A DNA stretch of 64,000 nt from Aestuariibaculum sp. M13. GTDB lineage: Bacteria; Bacteroidota; Bacteroidia; Flavobacteriales; Flavobacteriaceae. The notes under the pieces are model-generated. The model searched no databases, was not told the origin of the DNA, and saw nothing but the letters and a program-made list of their open reading frames with translations. The first letter of the stretch is position 1, and the number at the start of each line of letters is the position of its first letter. The DNA lies in assembly GCF_024723255.1 (NCBI RefSeq), contig NZ_JANIAC010000003.1:372001-436000 (forward strand). The letters are read 5' to 3'. Shown piece by piece: positions 62,910 through 64,000 of the stretch. The translations under genes were made by a program, and so were the position numbers.

Positions 62910-64000
62910 ATGAATAATAAAATAAATAAAGTGTTAATACTGTTTTTTACGATAGCATTGAGTTTTCTATCCTGTGATGCAGAGAAAATTGTATATTTTG
63001 AAGATTTAATTGGTGCCGATGCCGCCAATCTGGAGTTTACCCAAACGGTACCTATAGGACCTAATAGCTGGGTAAAGAATAATACTTCGCAAGATGGAAC
63101 ATTAATATCTGCTGAAGGTATTCATAATTGGACATCAACAGATCATGTTATCCGTTCGTACGTTAGAACAGGTGCTGGTGATTTAAATGTAGGATTGAAT
63201 ATTAAAACATCTGAAGGAGGTTCTAAGTTTAAAGTAACCGTTAACGGTTTGAGTAAAGAACTTATCATTACTACAGAAGAGTATGTAGATTATGGTATTG
63301 GAGTATTCCCGGTTGAAGCTGGTTATAATACTATAGAAATTCAGGCACTTTCAAAGAATGGAACTTTTGTTGGAGATATAAATAGTTTGCTTCTTGGAGG
63401 TTCTGCAGTTGCAGATGGAGTAATTTACAATCCGGTAGATAATTTTTATTTTGGAAGAAGAGGACCATCTGTTAATATTGGTTATAAAACGCCATCAGGT
63501 AAAGATGTTCAATATTTTTATAATGAGCTTACCGTAGCTGATGGAGAAGATGTTTTAGGATCATTCTTTATGGCTAATGGACATTCACAAGGATATTTTG
63601 GTCTACAGGTAAATTCAAGTTCAGAAAGACGTATTCTCTTCTCTATCTGGAGTGCCTACAATACCGATGATCCAAACCAGATTCCAGACGATTATAAAGT
63701 GACAAAACTAGGAGCGGGAGACGGTGTAACTGTTCAGGATTTTGGTAATGAAGGTTCAGGTCTTCAGAGTTTTAAAAATATAGGTTGGAAAACAGGTGTA
63801 ACCTATAAGTTTTTATTGAAAGGAGAGCCAGCAGAAGTGGAAGGTTCTACAGACTATACAGGATATTTCTACGATCCTGAAGTTGGAGAGTGGGTGATGA
63901 TTGCAAGTCTTAGAAGACCTCAAACATCTACATACTTAACTGGGGCTCACTCGTTTTTAGAAAACTTTAATCCTGCAACCGGTAACCAAACCAGAAAAGG
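62910..64000 (+). CDS. DUF3472-type lipoprotein with DUF5077-like N-terminus, partial (runs off window end)
   Basis: The frame is open from the ATG at 62910 to the window end (363 codons, no stop). MNNKINKVLILFFTIALSF leads to the lipobox LSCD (about residues 21-24). The N-terminal beta-sandwich (about 25-165, YVRTGAGDLNVGLNIKTSEG) is DUF5077-like; the rest (WSAYNTDDPNQIPDDYKVTKLGAGDGVTVQDFGNEGSG, YTGYFYDPEVGEWVMIASLRRP) matches DUF3472, a likely carbohydrate-active beta-sandwich family. It is the next surface protein of the locus; the end and any further enzyme genes lie beyond the window. Confidence 0.85.
   Translation, partial: MNNKINKVLILFFTIALSFLSCDAEKIVYFEDLIGADAANLEFTQTVPIGPNSWVKNNTSQDGTLISAEGIHNWTSTDHVIRSYVRTGAGDLNVGLNIKTSEGGSKFKVTVNGLSKELIITTEEYVDYGIGVFPVEAGYNTIEIQALSKNGTFVGDINSLLLGGSAVADGVIYNPVDNFYFGRRGPSVNIGYKTPSGKDVQYFYNELTVADGEDVLGSFFMANGHSQGYFGLQVNSSSERRILFSIWSAYNTDDPNQIPDDYKVTKLGAGDGVTVQDFGNEGSGLQSFKNIGWKTGVTYKFLLKGEPAEVEGSTDYTGYFYDPEVGEWVMIASLRRPQTSTYLTGAHSFLENFNPATGNQTRK

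Overview
The window is AT-rich DNA from a member of the Bacteroidota, almost certainly a marine-type Flavobacteriaceae. The signs are SusC/SusD pairs, a hybrid two-component regulator, type IX secretion (T9SS) sorting tails, DUF4252 and DUF6495 proteins, A-rich start regions with almost no Shine-Dalgarno, and repeated promoters with the Bacteroidota -7 element TAnnTTTG. No rRNA, tRNA, CRISPR array, prophage or insertion sequence was seen.

Layout. 1-4.6 kb: end of a BtuB-like TonB-dependent receptor, convergent with a Dph6-type ATP pyrophosphatase and two tandem S41 lipoprotein peptidases. 4.7-7.0 kb: an ECF sigma factor, a membrane protein that may be its anti-sigma factor, and two DUF4252 proteins, with a good candidate ECF promoter. 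7.0-12.3 kb: purB and neighbours, a haem-binding protein, a glycosyltransferase and a pair of DUF6174-like lipoproteins. 12.5-22.6 kb: ABC-F ATPase, orphan sulfatase, HipA-like kinase with DUF3037, Hsp20, sirtuin, TrmH, two carboxypeptidase-regulatory-like proteins and a DEAD-box helicase with a structured leader. 22.8-28.5 kb: a LysR regulator divergent from hutH-hutU-hutI (histidine to glutamate; hutG is not here). 28.7-33.3 kb: purA, fur-like, rel/spoT and rdgB on one strand. 33.4-42.8 kb: translation and replication housekeeping (hpf, rlmH, nadC, yihY-like, priA, a LytTR regulator, rpsF-rpsR-rplI, hisS). 42.9-50.6 kb: a small and a giant (2263 aa) T9SS-secreted protein. The giant carries three almost identical 288-bp HYR repeats, and the small one is a stand-alone copy of its C-terminal module. 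51.2-51.6 kb: FKBP isomerase. 51.7-64 kb: a polysaccharide utilisation locus with an HTCS regulator, a GH109-like oxidoreductase-fold glycosidase, SusC, SusD, a discoidin-domain lipoprotein and a DUF3472 protein that runs off the end.

Most genes are ordinary chromosomal ones. The points most worth a second look are the structured RNA candidate upstream of the DEAD-box helicase, the nearly identical repeats in the giant secreted protein and its miniature neighbour, the HipA/DUF3037 module, the GH109-centred utilisation locus, and the ECF/DUF4252 module with a duplicated leader. All functional statements rest on motif recognition by eye; no database search was run.
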